A DNA stretch of 64,000 nucleotides from Hofstenia miamia (lineage: Eukaryota; Xenacoelomorpha; Acoela). Every line of letters starts with the position of its first letter. The stretch's first letter is position 1. The stretch spans positions 1,720,465 through 1,784,464 of the forward strand of contig SCFE01000092.1 of assembly GCA_004352715.1 (NCBI GenBank), in the 5' to 3' direction. The position numbers were made by a program, and so were the translations under genes. The notes under the pieces are model-generated. The model saw only the letters and a list, made by a program, of their open reading frames with translations, did no database searches and had not been told where the DNA came from. Positions 22,693-35,883 of the stretch are shown here, piece after piece.

Positions 22693-24575
22693 CAGGGCCG
22701 CACCCAGCCTTTTTTCTGAGGAGGGGAACTATTCTTTAGATTATATATATATATTGGCATATTTTCATAAATATTCTTACATGCAAAGTATTTTATAAAT
22801 TCATTATTCTGAAGATTTTCACTATAACAATGGAAAAAGCATTGTGAGGGAAATTAAATAGTATACACTTTTTGACATGCTACCCATAACAGAAAGGTTG
22901 ATATTAACGAAATTCAACTATTCAATTTATGGTTTACTATTTCATATATCTACTTTTTTATGTCATTTTTATAATTACATTTCAATATAACAAACGTAAC
23001 CAGCATACTATGAATGTTTGTTAAAAAATACTAAAACGTGAATTATTTTTCCCTATCCCTATTCAACCATTCCATGTTTCAGTAGGCGAGGATGATTTCG
23101 AACACAGACTGTTGTCCTGTTAACTGATCCTAATCTCAATAGGAAAAATTTCCATTTTTTCTGGTAGGATGATCTTTAAGATATTCTTACTTTCTTATTT
23201 CTTAGTTATTCCAACCAAAAACTTAGGTCTAATTCTTGCAGGCTTGAATCATGCCCAACTCAGCTTTTAAGAAAATGTGCTCACTGAAGTTGAAAATTCT
23301 AGATTGAATTTTTCAAGAATAGATAATACTGATGTACAATTTCAAAACGTTGTTTAAGAAATTGTATAATATTCACTACAACTGTTGTGCAATAGTTTAT
23401 TTTTTTCAATTTCAGCCCCCTTTTTCTAATAACTCAGTCGAGCCCCAGTCCACCGCGGCTCCGACTTCAACTCCTGTTAGCAGAAGAGANNNNNNNNNNN
23501 NNNNNNNNNNNNNNNNNNNNNNNNNNNNNNNNNNNNNNNNNNNNNNTGAGGATCATGCCGTATTAATACTGTGCGTCCACCAAATACCTTTAGTTACATT
23601 TTGTAACTTGCCATAATTTGAATTTAATACATTATTTCTCTATTGTATTTTTAGCATTACTATGTAATTCACCATATTTCACTACAGGTAAGAAATACAG
23701 AAACCGTATCCAAATTATTTTCACATTTTGCAAAATATAATTTAATAGAAAATTTCATTCAAAATTGCTATATTTCTTATTGCTAGTTTCACTTTTGGCA
23801 ATAATGGAATGAAAATAATAGATAAGAAATCATAGCATAAAAACCAAGCATAACACATAAAAACTTTTTTAAAAGAAAAAACATCGTTGTGAGATAACAA
23901 ACAAAATTACGAGTGCTTCATACTTCTGTTAGCACTAAGAAAAAATTGTTCTAGAAAAATATAAGTTAAATGTTGCCAGAAATCGTAATCACTAAAAGCA
24001 AATTTGGTTCTGCATAGATACCTTACATATAAGCTGTGATCATTGTTTAATATCTCTAGGTTTGACATCACAATATGAAGTGTGTGTGACAGAAAGATAG
24101 CAAAGGTGCGAAATAGGGTTAATGGTCTGCCTTCAATATATAAAAAAGTGAATTTGGTAGTGGAATCATAATGTATATTTTAGTCATCAAACTGTGATGT
24201 ACACATGCAACAGCCAATATTGTATTAATTTACTAGGCAGGACAATAATGATTTTCCAATTGGGACTTTATTGTGTTTCACCAAGATTTTCATCCATTAA
24301 TGCTTGTGAGAACGTTCTTAGTGAACCTAAATAATTGCAAATTATTGTTAATTTTTCTTCTTCTAAAGTATTCAATAGATTAATCGATTTCCAATTATTG
24401 TAATAATTGCAACATCAATTAAGTATTGCTTACCCCTGCAGATAGATTTGAAGCAATGCTTAATATATATGTACTATGTTATCATATCAGGATACATTTC
24501 ATGAGGAATGGAAGCATCTGTGCTCTGTTGAGGGGGGAACGTTTCCCCAGTTCCCCCCCTCTGGGTGCGCCTCTG
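22693..24575. mobile_element. hAT-like element, 1.88 kb, non-autonomous
   Basis: The left end CAGGGCCGCACCCAG and the right end, reversed, CAGAGGCGCACCCAG are 15-bp inverted repeats with two or three mismatches. The flanks cgtaccact (22684-22692) and cgtacact (24576-24583) look like an 8-bp duplication with a one-base indel. G/C-rich subterminal runs resemble those of the MITE at 18173. No transposase is recognised. Inside, a pyrimidine-rich acceptor precedes a short Pro/Ser/Thr-rich frame (PPFSNNSVEPQSTAAPTSTP, to 23489) that runs into a 57-N gap (23490-23546); its origin is unknown. Confidence 0.6.
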
Positions 24576-25627
24576 CGTACACTTATTCCGCTAGCGTATA
24601 GCGTATACAAAACATTACATACATTGAATTTATTCACAAAAACAGCAGCAAATGATGCTTAAAATATAAACAAAATGTAATGTTTGCATAAGTTTAATTA
24701 CATATTTATTTACGATTTTTGTGGAAAATACAATAAGTATGGCTTGCTTATCATTCACACAATAAGATTTTCAATAAAGCTAAAACTACGATGCGCTTTG
24801 TGTTAATTAGCATAAATTTATGCTCTACACTTTAGTTGCATTCACAATCATTTATGATTTCGATGCTTCTTGTAGACTGTCTTGCATACGCAGTTGTTAA
24901 ATACTCGGGCTTTCGCTTTAATTTTGCATCAATTTCTTTACACCATCGTTGAAATTAACCATTGAATTTTTAGTTTAAAATGGAACAATTCAATTTATAG
25001 AGCAAGTCAATGCTACTACAGTAACTGATTTATGTAATCCGAATTCTATTAATGCATTTTTATTTTTAGTGCAGCAACGTTCCAAACCGGATTTGACATT
25101 TTTTCATAGTGAATTCGCGAATGCTGCTACTATCATTGAACACGGCTAGTATCATAGATTTCTACTACTAATAATAGTGGAAGTCTATCCATGGCCGTCT
25201 TTAAATTAAAGACGGTCATGGTCTATCCTAAGATAAATCATTATGTAAATTTTAATCTAAAAAACCTCATACAGCATTGGGTCTTTAACTCTTAGATACT
25301 TCTTCTTACCTCATTAACTGTTCTGGTAGACATTCATTATGACTGCTGCAATTATCTGGTTAACACACTTTGAGTTAATTTTCGATTATTCCTCTAGATA
25401 ATAATGGATTGCTGTGAAAGTCTAAAATATAAGAAGCTAAGTAAAATTTCTATTTGTTTTTCATACATTTATATACCTATTATTATATTTTTTCTCATGA
25501 CTGTAGACATTTCGATAGTCTTTATCACATTATTAAACAACTTCATAGCTTCAGAATGCTTCTCAGCAACATGCTGCTAATTCAACGTTAGCATTGCGTT
25601 ATCAACAAAGTATATTTACTTATTGAA
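24576..25627. other. Region upstream of the PLAC8-family gene
   Basis: Mostly featureless AT-rich DNA, apart from the hairpin at 25189-25221. It should contain the promoter of the gene starting at 25628, but I see no convincing core-promoter element. Confidence 0.4.
25189..25221. repeat. Near-perfect 16-bp-stem hairpin
   Basis: CCATGGCCGTCTTTAA and TTAAAGACGGTCATGG pair with one mismatch around a single A. It lies about 400 bp before the start codon of the PLAC8-family gene. It may be a minimal inverted-repeat relic; a function is not shown. Confidence 0.85.
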
Positions 25628-28600
25628 ATGGCAAGTGATTACGCTCAATTCGTTTCGCGCCCAACAGAAGACGTCGATAATGAACAAGGTAAATTTTCAA
25701 GTTCAATGAATTTTTTTTCAAATTTTATTACAATGCATAGTGCAGAAACAATACCAACACTGAAAAGCAGTTATTTTATCAACGAATTCGCAATAGTGAC
25801 TGTGGTAGTTGCTATTCAGTGAATCAGAATTTAAATCAGAAAAATTTTTCTTGGCAAACAATGGCTTCCTAGCTAGGAAATGCCTAAAATCGATGACAAA
25901 TTTGCAAACATAAAGATGAAGTATGAAAATATTTTGAAACTCCCATCAGCATGCATAATTGAAATTAAATTTTCAATAATAAAGCCCAGATGTTTCTTGC
26001 GTAAAGTCAAAATTGTCAAGCACATATAATTTTTTTGCTAGACCATTTAAATGCACACTTTTTATTTTACTCATAATAAAAAGTGATTCTAGTCATAACA
26101 TTGATGGCATTCTTAATATATATTTTTCTTTATTTGTTTCATTTGAGTATTCCTTTCCTAATGAGTTCTATCGAGTCAAGGAGCTATTTGTATGGAATTG
26201 ACGATGCATATACACTTTCTGTATGGAGTTAGCCTACTGTCTTTACATGCTTCCTGAAGTTGTGAGGTCTGTTTATTATTTTTGTAATATCGGATTGGTT
26301 ATGTAAAACTATTCCTAAAAGTGTGACTCACACAATGAAAATCCTTTTTTTTTGGGAATGGACTCACATGCTTTGAAAATATTTTTTTATCTTCCAATCT
26401 TCCAATGGCATTCCCCTTCGAACAGGACTGCATCTTTCTGCGTGTTCCAACAAGTCATTCACTTGTCTTTCCAAATTCTGCAATATAATAGTTCCCCTCA
26501 ACCAAAAGAAGAGATGGCCAGGCGGATAATTTATTGTCTTTATGGGTTGGTTGACCCGAAATTGTATGAAGGAAATTGTTGTTTTATTAAATTTTATTGA
26601 CTAACTTTATTGACTAAGTTAATTTTTTTTAGTTCCCAGTCACTTTAAGCAGATAAAATGCTATTTTTTTTAAATTATATCAAATAAAATTTGAAATGAG
26701 CATTTCCTAAGTTGTTATCCTTAGTGCATGCTAACTATAGTTGTACACTTTTACTTAAATATTATACACAAAATGTTCACATCAAATTTATTTACAATAA
26801 ATATCATAATGCACACATATGATACAATTTCATAACTCATTTGTGAAAATATTTTACACATTGCTGTAGACTAAATTGCAACAGAGCGGTGCCAATGCAT
26901 AAAATGTTAACCAGAGAAAATTTAATTCGATTTTTCCAATTTTGCTTACTATGGCATTTGGTAGCTGTTATCTGTAAAAGCATTCAAATCGAGAAAATTT
27001 GGTTGAATACGAAATGCAATTTTTTTTCAGTGTCTGAAAATAGTTTCTAAAATTGTATGCATAATATAGTTAATCAACTAAAATTTAAGAAATTAGACAA
27101 TTCTTAATACAGAAACCAGATCCAACTTTAGAAATCAATAGGGCTTTTCAACTCCTCCAAATATTAGCACAGCCCTTAGCCTCTAAATCTATTCATTGCT
27201 TAAGACATTGAAATGAGATGAATCATGGAACGACTTGTTCTATTATGAGCCAGTACAAAACGTTCTCATCAATAAGCCAGAAAGCTTCCCAATGTTGCCC
27301 ATCAATCCAATGCCTGATTTAACTGCACATGCTCGTTTTTATCATTTGCTGCACTAAACTATTTTTGATTTCGTTCTCATATGTGATTTTCCTCATGGTG
27401 AGTCTTTGATTTCACAGCACCCTCTTCTTGACGAGCTTCCATGTCTTAGTAATCGCACTGCTTCCAGTGGAATGGCAAAGCCTGTTAAGAACAAATCAAG
27501 TTGCATTAAGATGATCTTATTGGCCATTTTTGCAGAGTCAAATTTCACCAAAAGCAAAAAACATATGACAGCTATGTTTGTAGAAAAAATAAATTAAAAT
27601 TTTAGTTATTTATCAATTTAAATTGCATGGTGTTTCATATTAAAAACTAAGAATTACGTTAAAATGCGAAAATTCTCTATCGAACTTTTGAATTTTTTCA
27701 AAAATACTCGAAGTCAAATTTGTAACATACATACTCAAACACACACTATTATTGCCATATGGGAGTACAATAGGAATTAACCAATTAACGTCTTGTATGA
27801 AAAGAATTTGAGGTTTTACGTTTCTGAGAGAAGCACAAGGTTATTTTGATGATAAACATACACTGTAATAAAAATATCATAGAGCTAACAACAATGAATT
27901 TGAGAGAAACACCGGTTTTAAGATGATTTCTAGTCTTGAACAGTAGTTGAAATTAGGCAGAAACTAAGCACACTAGGCGTTTTAGCCAGATATAGGCATT
28001 TCCTAAATAGTAGTGATTAACTTGAAAGGTGCTGCTTACTGATATAGATGAGTACAAAATGTAAATATTCATAGAGCAATGTCAGAGAGCTCACTAAGCT
28101 TATGGAACATTGAGTCTCGGGTTGAAGTAACAGTCATTACTTTCAGAACAACTCCCAAAATTCGAAATGGCTAACCATTTTCATGTAGCTATCGAAGACA
28201 AAATCGATTTCTAATTTTTAATTGGATTGTTTATTCATTAAAAAAAATCACAAAATTAAATCAAAAATAATTTCTAATAAGAAATAGAAACTATTCCTTT
28301 ACCCTAAATTGTGTATAATTCATTTAATTTAATAGGTCAAAGATTGGATATATTTACAGATGAGTTCACCGACGCTTGAGATCAGAACTGAAATGTTTGA
28401 GGCTCAAACTTGACCTGATTTAAGTCTGTTTAATCCTACTATCAATATATAAGAGACATTCTCTTCTTCTCAAATTATCTTTCCTAATTTCTTTTCCACT
28501 GTACCTGAATGCAAAAATCAGTTTGAGTATTAACATATTCTAAAAAATGCCGATTTAAACTTGGAATTCATTGTCTAAAGTATAAAGAACCATAGAAAAT

Positions 28601-31600
28601 TAAGAAATTAAGTATTTTTTATGAAGCCAAAGAATATTTCTCTTCAATATAGCCTAAGATAAAAATCTGCAAGAATGACTAAAGAACTCGATTTTGAAAT
28701 TGTATAAGTAATTTAGGCTTATGGTGTTAATCGTTGTCTAGTACTTATGGTGTGAATTTATTGTGTAAACTTATGATACTATTCAGATATATTATTACTT
28801 TATACTTGTAATTATTTATCTTAAAAAAGTGCCATCTTAAGATAGGATTGAAGAAACAACCTCAGCAATTCTTATGAAAATACAAACAGTATATTATGCT
28901 TTCCCTTAAAAACACTGAATCTAATTGTAATGTTAAGAATAATCAGGTAAACATCTTTAGTAGGCAATTGTTTGTCGAGAGTATCAAATACAAATAAGAT
29001 TCGTGCATTTGAACATTAAAGAGAAATAAGAACAGATCTGATACTTAAACTAGGAGATAATAAATGAATGTTGCATTGATAGTGGTTGTGTTTAGTTCTT
29101 GACTATCTAAATAATACTCAGAACAAATTCCTTCAGCAATTATAATTGGAATATAACTACAGAATTTAAGACATAAATCCCCTTGTCCATATTTTCTAAC
29201 AATTTAATCAATCCTAATAAAAATTTGGAGAGCTTTAGGACACATCTATTAGTGAAGTGCTCCCATATAATGATGAATATTTGTGCAAAAAAATTATTCA
29301 TTCTCCAGAAGTTCTTGAAAGTACTAACCATTTTTCAATGAATTTTTCGATTTTTAACATCAACCCGCCTGACATCCATTTTAAAAGATAAACAATTTCC
29401 CACATTTAAAAGGAATTTTCTTCAATACTATTAGCAAATTTGAAAATCATTAGGCATGGGCAGGTCTACTGGGGAATATATATTAACACTAGAAGCATCA
29501 AGTTGTTAATGATCAAAAGCCGGTCTAAGGTGACCAGTTGGTGCTTTAAGTATTAATGCAATGTTAAAAATTTCTATTAAGCGTATTGCTGTGGCTAGAG
29601 TTGCTGAAAACTTCAATAATTTTTCTTCAAAAATTTTCAATTCATGAAAAACATTTAAATTCTCTTCATACTTAATGTTCATGTATTTATAAGGTTTTGA
29701 ACCTATGGATGCAATAATGAACTTTGAGTATTTCTTGATATTTACAAAGATATTCCAACCCCATTGAGGCGTGCCGTGCGCAAAGTCAGAGGTCGTGGAG
29801 TCCAAGAGACACGTCTGAATGGGACAGAGCCTTGTCACTGATTAATGCAAAAAGGAAAGTGAAAACTGCGCTATCACGTGGTGATTTCAGATTGAGCATA
29901 GCGTTAATAGTTTTTGAACTATAAGCGTTTAAAAATTTTTATAGGATCGTGAAAAATTTTCAAAAATCCTCAGGCTGGTTAAACTTAGAAAACTTTCAAA
30001 GTCTCTACGTAGCTACTGTTCAGATAATCAGGAGTTCTAAACTCCATGATCTCAATTACTTCTCTTCATGTAGATAGATTATCCAAAACTTATATAGGCG
30101 CGCCGTACGTAAGGCCTGAATTTGTGTGGCCCATTGATTATTAAACGTAAATGGAAGAAAAAGCCCTCCTATTGGGTGGTGCTTTTAGATTTTGGACATT
30201 TTTATTAGAACGCAAACGATGAAAACCTACATTTCTTTTTAAGGAATCATCGCAAATTTTAACAAATTGCCCTTCATTTAAAATATATAGTCATATTACT
30301 ACCTGATAATTGCATAAAATCTAAAAACGGTTTTTCCTTTATGAATATTATATATACATACATATAAATATAAATATATATATATATATTATCTGCGCTT
30401 AAATTATAAAGCCAAGGCTTAGCATATTTCTCATAAAAAATAAAAAAATAAATGTAGGAATCATATAATAATATATCATATTAGTTATTGCATCAAGCAT
30501 CATGTTATCAGAAATAACTAATGAACATGAAACCAATCTGAATATTTGCATGTGTAATGGTCACAATATGCAGGTTTCAATTATTATACCCATACTACTC
30601 AAATATATTATTCTAGAAATATTCCATTAGACTATTGCTACGTAAGGCTGTTGCGAAAACCTAAATCTAGAAGCACTACGCTAATTAAGCTTGGATTTTC
30701 TTTCAACTCCAATTTTCTTGCAAATCAATCTTTGATAGAAATGTAGTATGCGAATGCAAACGGGCGTATGCAAGATTTTCTGAACGAGGGACATCTTAGT
30801 CCTTATCAAGTGAGTAACCAAAACCGGGACGAAGCCCTAAATCTTAATATTTTTTTCATTTAATCATTCAAAATCAATTTTGAAACCCAAGTGGGGAGAC
30901 TTTCCACCACGTCCCCCTTGTGTATACCATTGAATGCAAATATTTAACTTTATTGAGGGTATATCATGGAGTTAACTAATCTTATAAATTGAGTTAAATG
31001 TTTTTAAACTTATCTCGATAGTCGCATTTTGTTTTCAATACAGGGGATGCGAGTGTCATTGCCTATTATATATAACAACTAATTCACTTTATGAACCTTA
31101 ATTACAAAGAAACAGTGCTAACTGCTCATGCCATTTACATATATAACATGAATTTAGTTGTTGAACTACGCGACTGGAATTATGGAATTTGTGGATGCTT
31201 CAATCATGTTCGTGGTTGCCTATTGGCACTGTTCTGTCCGTGCTATGTTGTAATGATTCTAGGAAAACACACTGACCTGAAGAACATTGGCCTCATTGCA
31301 GGAATACTCTGGGTCGTGAAGTTACTCATGGATATCTTTGAATTATACTTAGACATTAATGAACCCGATGGATTCAGACTCACACATCAAAAGCTGTATA
31401 TCTTTTCCCTTCTTTTCTCAATGCTTTTCACCTTCCTTTATTTCATTCTGAGACTATACATCCGACAATATGTGAGTATATTCAAAATATTATGTTAAAT
31501 ATTGAAATACAAAGCATTAAAATAGCTTCAAAGACTAAGGTTTAAATATTCAATATGGATAAATTGGTACACTTTTTAAAAATGCAAAATTCAAAGATAG

Positions 31601-33750
31601 CACTGTAATAATAATGCAGATTTGATACATTCTTTATAGAAGTTAAGGAATTTGAGTTTTCCATTATATATATATATATATATATAATATAAAAAATTAC
31701 TTTCATAATTTAATTTCACAGCATTACACTAAACTAATAAAATTCCTGAAAAGAAAATTGTAGAAATTATTTACATTAATTAAAGTTAGCAAAGAACTAT
31801 TTATATTATGGTATCCAGCTATAAATTTGGATCAATTTGAAAATCTAATGGCATGCTTATATTAAAAAAAATGTTCAGATTTTAAATGAAGCTCTAAAGA
31901 ATACTTTTTGACAAATCAAAACACCAAACAAATTGATAGATAGACAAAAGCAATGCCTCTTTATGATAGTTGGGGTAATAATATCAAATGCAAATCGAAT
32001 TTCTAGTATGCAGGAGCGTACGCTCATATTGAAAATATCAATATTTTCACGTCTTGAAAATGTCACGAATAAATTCTCGAGGCATATTTACGATTTGAAA
32101 TTCTGGTGAATGCCTCTGCCAAAACATTTAAAACTTTGCAATATGCTTCGGAAGATATAATGATGAATTTGTATATTGAGTTGTAGCTATACATCAGTAA
32201 GTTTCAATCAATTTACAAGGTTTCACGACCATACTGAAATTCTAGAATCACATAAAATGCTAAAAAAACTGAAAAACTGGGCCTAAGGTAATATTTTAGC
32301 TCCGAAATAATTTCCAGTGCTGAAAAAGATTATTCTCGAGACTGATATATTTTTGAATTGCCTAAAGCTCGCGAATTTCGTAAAAATATCGATCTCCACG
32401 GTTAATTCAAGTTATAAAAATACTGGGAAAAAATGATAAAAATTAATTTTAGAAAACAGATTTCAATAATATATTTATGGAAATAACTTTTTCGTATTCC
32501 ATCCAATAGATTTTGATCAGATGCAAACAAGTGAAATTAAGCCTGTTGACAGCCTATTAATTAGGTTTAAAATTGATAAAAAAATATCGCATATTTACTT
32601 AAATTTTAACAAACCAATTATATCAATTAAAAGCAAAGAAAAAAACGTACAGCCCAATCAACAGCCTGTGTTACGTTGTAAAAAAATTCCTATATCTTCA
32701 AAAATTTACAAAAATTTGAATAAGCTTGGTGGCTTTACTTGAAATTTGAATCAGAAATTTTAGAAATTTTGTTTCGAATCCGTCAGAATTTTATTTGCAC
32801 GATTGAATTTAAACTAAAAGACCTGTTAAACTAAAAAATTCAAAATCAACAAAGAAATATGTGTTTTATTTTTAGAAATTGATAAATGATTTCATATTAA
32901 AGAATATTTTATCAATAATTGAATATAAAGAAAAATAATATTTTTGTAAACAAGGTTACCCAGATTCGTAATTTTCTATAAAAGATAAGATATTTTTACT
33001 ATGACAAGCTATTGAATCCAATACAGAAAATTTTGTGTCGGGGCCGTGTGCCCACATTAAAATATGCATCAAATATAATTGTTACTTTGATTTTCTAAAT
33101 CTATTATTTTACATATTAAAATCCTCGAAAGTCTTGTTTCTAGAACAATTTGTTAAAGTATTGAAAATATTTATGTCCAAACACATTTTATTCATTGATT
33201 TTTAATCTAAGATACCTTTTATATTCAACGAAAAATATATAGATTTTCGTGCATGAAAATTTTTTTAAAATTTCGTGCCATGTTGTACTCGTGCCCCTTA
33301 GCTACCCTTCGTGCCGTGCTCGTGCCGAAAATTCAAGGCATAGTTCCAACACTGATTGAAACAGTACAGTTAAAAATGTCTACACACATCTTTTTCAGTA
33401 ACAATTGAAATTGGTGTTCAAATTTCACGAATTGGAATAAAGTTAAAGAAATCTGGCATGACAAAGTCAATAATTCATTTATCACAATCAAAAATATTCC
33501 TTAATATTCTATTGAATGGCCTATAAAACACTTGTGCTATTTTTGAAAATGAAGAAACTATGCAATTTTCTTTATCTAAAATTGCATTGCTAAAAGCTTA
33601 TATTTTTAGAACCGAGAGAGGATGGGAATAAAAGGTACTGCCATTGGCGATTGCTGCTATATTCTATTTTGCTGTGATTGCATCCCTATGTGTCAAGAAT
33701 ATCAAGAAATTGATCTACACGAAGAAGTAATATCAGCATATGAGAACTGA
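25628..33750 (+). CDS. PLAC8/cornifelin-family cysteine-rich membrane protein, three exons
   Basis: Exons: 25628-25688, 31158-31471 and 33610-33750, giving 171 residues. Exon 1 (MASDYAQFVSRPTEDVDNEQ) ends one base into a codon at a GTAAAT donor. Exon 2 starts after AATTTAG with two bases that complete Val, and ends in phase 0 at GTGAGT. Exon 3 follows TTTTTAG. The PLAC8 signature is clear: WNYGICGCFNHVRGCLLALF then CPCYVVMILGKH in exon 2, and IGDCCYILFCCDCIPMCQEY in exon 3. Between the two Cys-rich blocks are two hydrophobic stretches (GLIAGILWVVKLLMDIF and IFSLLFSMLFTFLYFIL), likely membrane-associated and making the protein longer than minimal PLAC8 proteins. Relatives (PLAC8, cornifelin, plant PCR/FWL) act in metal handling, cell size or epithelial differentiation; the role here is unknown. 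Intron 1 is about 5.5 kb. Exon 1 is placed by phase fit and could be wrong. Confidence 0.8.
25689..31157. other. Intron 1 of the PLAC8-family gene, no other gene seen
   Basis: AT-rich. It contains two related blocks starting GGCG(T/C)GCCGT at about 29766 and 30098, and a TA-rich run near 30350-30390. Open frames at 26352-26600, 27406-27597 and 29506-29838 have no recognisable motif, and I treat them as chance. Confidence 0.5.
31472..33609. other. Intron 2 of the PLAC8-family gene
   Basis: It holds a (TA)n run at about 31663-31688 and, at about 33035-33354, a GC-richer block with repeated CGTGCC units that ends GTTCCAACACTG, like a hAT terminus. No matching left end was found. A 73-codon open frame at 32521-32742 is unrecognised. 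Confidence 0.45.
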
Positions 33751-34140
33751 ATTATTTATGCTACACTATTTAAATTAGATTTATTGTATTAAAAGTAAAG
33801 AATCTGCAATTAAACTGATTATATACCAATATTCACAATGTATAGCTACTGCTTTATTAACTAAAAATTGTGTATTGCAAATTTTAATAATGGCAATCAA
33901 TTTAATTAATGCTGGCAATGGCGGATCTAAGTGGACAAGCTGGCTACCCTGAGTCATACCCAATTTCATGCACTGTAAACAATTTATAAAATTTTCTCTT
34001 ATGCGCTTTTATGCAGTCCTAATTCTCTATTGAAAGTTTTATGTATAACTTTAAAATATATAACAATTACGTTGTTAAATAATAGTAGTAAGGATAGACC
34101 GTTTTGCAACTAAATTAACTCTTTGAATGCAATGTTAAAA
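33751..34140. other. 3' flank of the PLAC8-family gene
   Basis: AT-rich; nothing recognised and no clear polyadenylation signal cluster. Confidence 0.4.
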
Positions 34141-34484
34141 CAGACTTGTCAACGAGGCGAAATTTCTAAGCTCGGCTCGTTTAAATTTTGAGTTAGTTTG
34201 GCTCGGCTCTCCACATAAAATCTTTCAATGAGGCTATTTCAGCTCGATATTTTTTTTAAAAATATTAGCGCTCTCAGAATTTTTTACATAGATCTTCCTA
34301 TTATTTAACAAAATTTCTAAATAAGATTATAAGAAAGCCATATTGAATAAAAAAATAAGAAAAATCTGCATAATCAAATTAACAAGCAGTAGCATAAATT
34401 TGCTTTGCTTAGTAGTATATATAATACTTTGACCAAACTCAGCTCGGCTCGGCTCGTTAGAAGCTCGGCTCGTTGACAAGTCTG
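34141..34484. mobile_element. MITE with CAGACTTGTCAACGAG termini, 344 bp
   Basis: CAGACTTGTCAACGAG at the left and its exact reverse complement at the right. Repeated GGCTCG/GCTCGG units sit just inside both ends. Flanking gttaaaa and gttaaga may be a slightly mutated target duplication. The CAG start and duplication size fit a hAT-type non-autonomous element. A related copy lies at 35289. Confidence 0.75.
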
Positions 34485-35288
34485 GTTAAGACTATACATT
34501 TTAATGAAAATATTGAGAATTTCGGCAATAGCAATACTTGATGCATTCATGTGCTAACTACAAACTTTGTAAACGAGAAAAATATTCCAATATCCGAATA
34601 TTCTAATCCAGAAACATTCAGATTGATTATTAAGAAGAACTTTCTGATTCGATTAAAAGAATTCCCGCAAGGATATGGCCACGGAGGGACTTGTCCTACA
34701 CTTTTTTCGAAAAAATCACATATTCCTACCTATGAGCTATTCACGTTGCCCATCGAGCAGTTCCAACTTCAAAAATGAAGTGTGGGTCCTTGTTACCTTG
34801 TGTTACCTTATGAGAAATATAGAAAACTTCCTCACTTTTTTGGAAAAAACCAAATTTCTACCTATGAAAGATAAACTAAAATCTTAGAAAACCGTAGGTC
34901 CCTATCTATCCAATTTTTGCCCCTTCAGATGTTTGTAGTAGGCCACGTCCCTCACATTTCGAATGTACAATTACATAATATGACTAATTTGCTTGAATAT
35001 TTGTTTACATTTCAAGAAATTGAACAATTCAATATGCACATTAGAAAACGAAATATAATAAATATTACCCTTTATAATAGCAATATTTTCACTTATGATG
35101 GCCTCGCGCAATTTGTTTTGCAGCTCTTAAGACCTCTAATAAAAGCTTTACAATTTTCTACATGGCTAAGAAAAACACAAGTGCCCAATAAGAGAGTCGA
35201 ATGGGATAACGAAAAAATGATTAATGTACCTTATACTTTTACTAGGATACTTAGTTGAGGTCTGCGGTACTAGGACCAGTCCCATCGG
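34485..35288. other. Spacer with a 40-bp dispersed direct repeat
   Basis: A motif containing CACTTTTTT-GAAAAAA and TTCCTACCTATGA occurs at about 34697-34738 and again at about 34829-34869. An open frame of 113 codons at 34917-35258 has no recognisable domain; I do not call it a gene. Confidence 0.4.
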
Positions 35289-35604
35289 CAGACTTGCCGA
35301 CAAGCCGAGCTTGAACACTGCATTGGATATACATTGAACCCAAAATGAACCCGTTTTAAGAAAAAAAAATTTATAGTTGTAAATTTGATTATGCAGATTT
35401 GATTCAATATACCTTTCTTATAATCTTATTTTAAAATGTTTATTAAATATTGGAAAAAGCTATGTAGAATATTCTGAGAGTGCAATATCTTAAAAAAAGT
35501 ATCGAGCTAGCGCGGGCCTCGTTGTAAGGTTCTACGTGACGAGTCGAAAATACTCACAATTAAAATAAGCCGAGCTAAAAAATTTTGGCTCGTTCACAAG
35601 TTTG
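35289..35604. mobile_element. Second, diverged MITE of the CAGACTTG family
   Basis: It starts CAGACTTGCCGACAAGCCGAG and ends CTCGTTCACAAGTTTG, with GCCGAGC units inside. The ends are imperfect inverted repeats related to those of the element at 34141-34484. A weaker outer inverted repeat (GGACCAG / CTGGTCC-like) may mean that it sits in another element. Confidence 0.5.
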
Positions 35605-35883
35605 CCCGTCGGTAGCATGCCCGATTAGCGGTTCTTTAGCGGTCCAGGACCATTACTACTTTAATAATATATACTTAGCAGTATCGAGAATTCAGCAAAA
35701 ATGTCATTTGAATTTTATATGTATTTTTAATAAGAAATATGAGTCGTAATTATTGATAACTCATTGACTAAATTTTGCCTATAATCGAAGAACCCGCTTA
35801 GATACTGACCATGTTAATAAATTTTTGGATTTGAGAAATTGATGGATACTTTTATGTTTTCAACGTTTTGAGTTACTGGTATC

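Noticed and set aside
23417-23489. Upstream exon of the PLAC8-family gene
   Set aside because: It lies inside the hAT-like element (22693-24575), and the gene has a good start-codon exon at 25628 whose phase fits exon 2.
29506-29838. 110-codon frame on the minus strand in the PLAC8 intron
   Set aside because: No domain or conserved pattern, and it overlaps a short repeated block.
33035-33354. Complete hAT element with CGTGCC repeats
   Set aside because: Only one hAT-like end (GTTCCAACACTG) was found; no matching left end or duplication could be placed.
34917-35258. 113-codon open frame
   Set aside because: No recognisable motif, no splice context, and chance frames of this size occur in AT-rich repeats; left as unproven.
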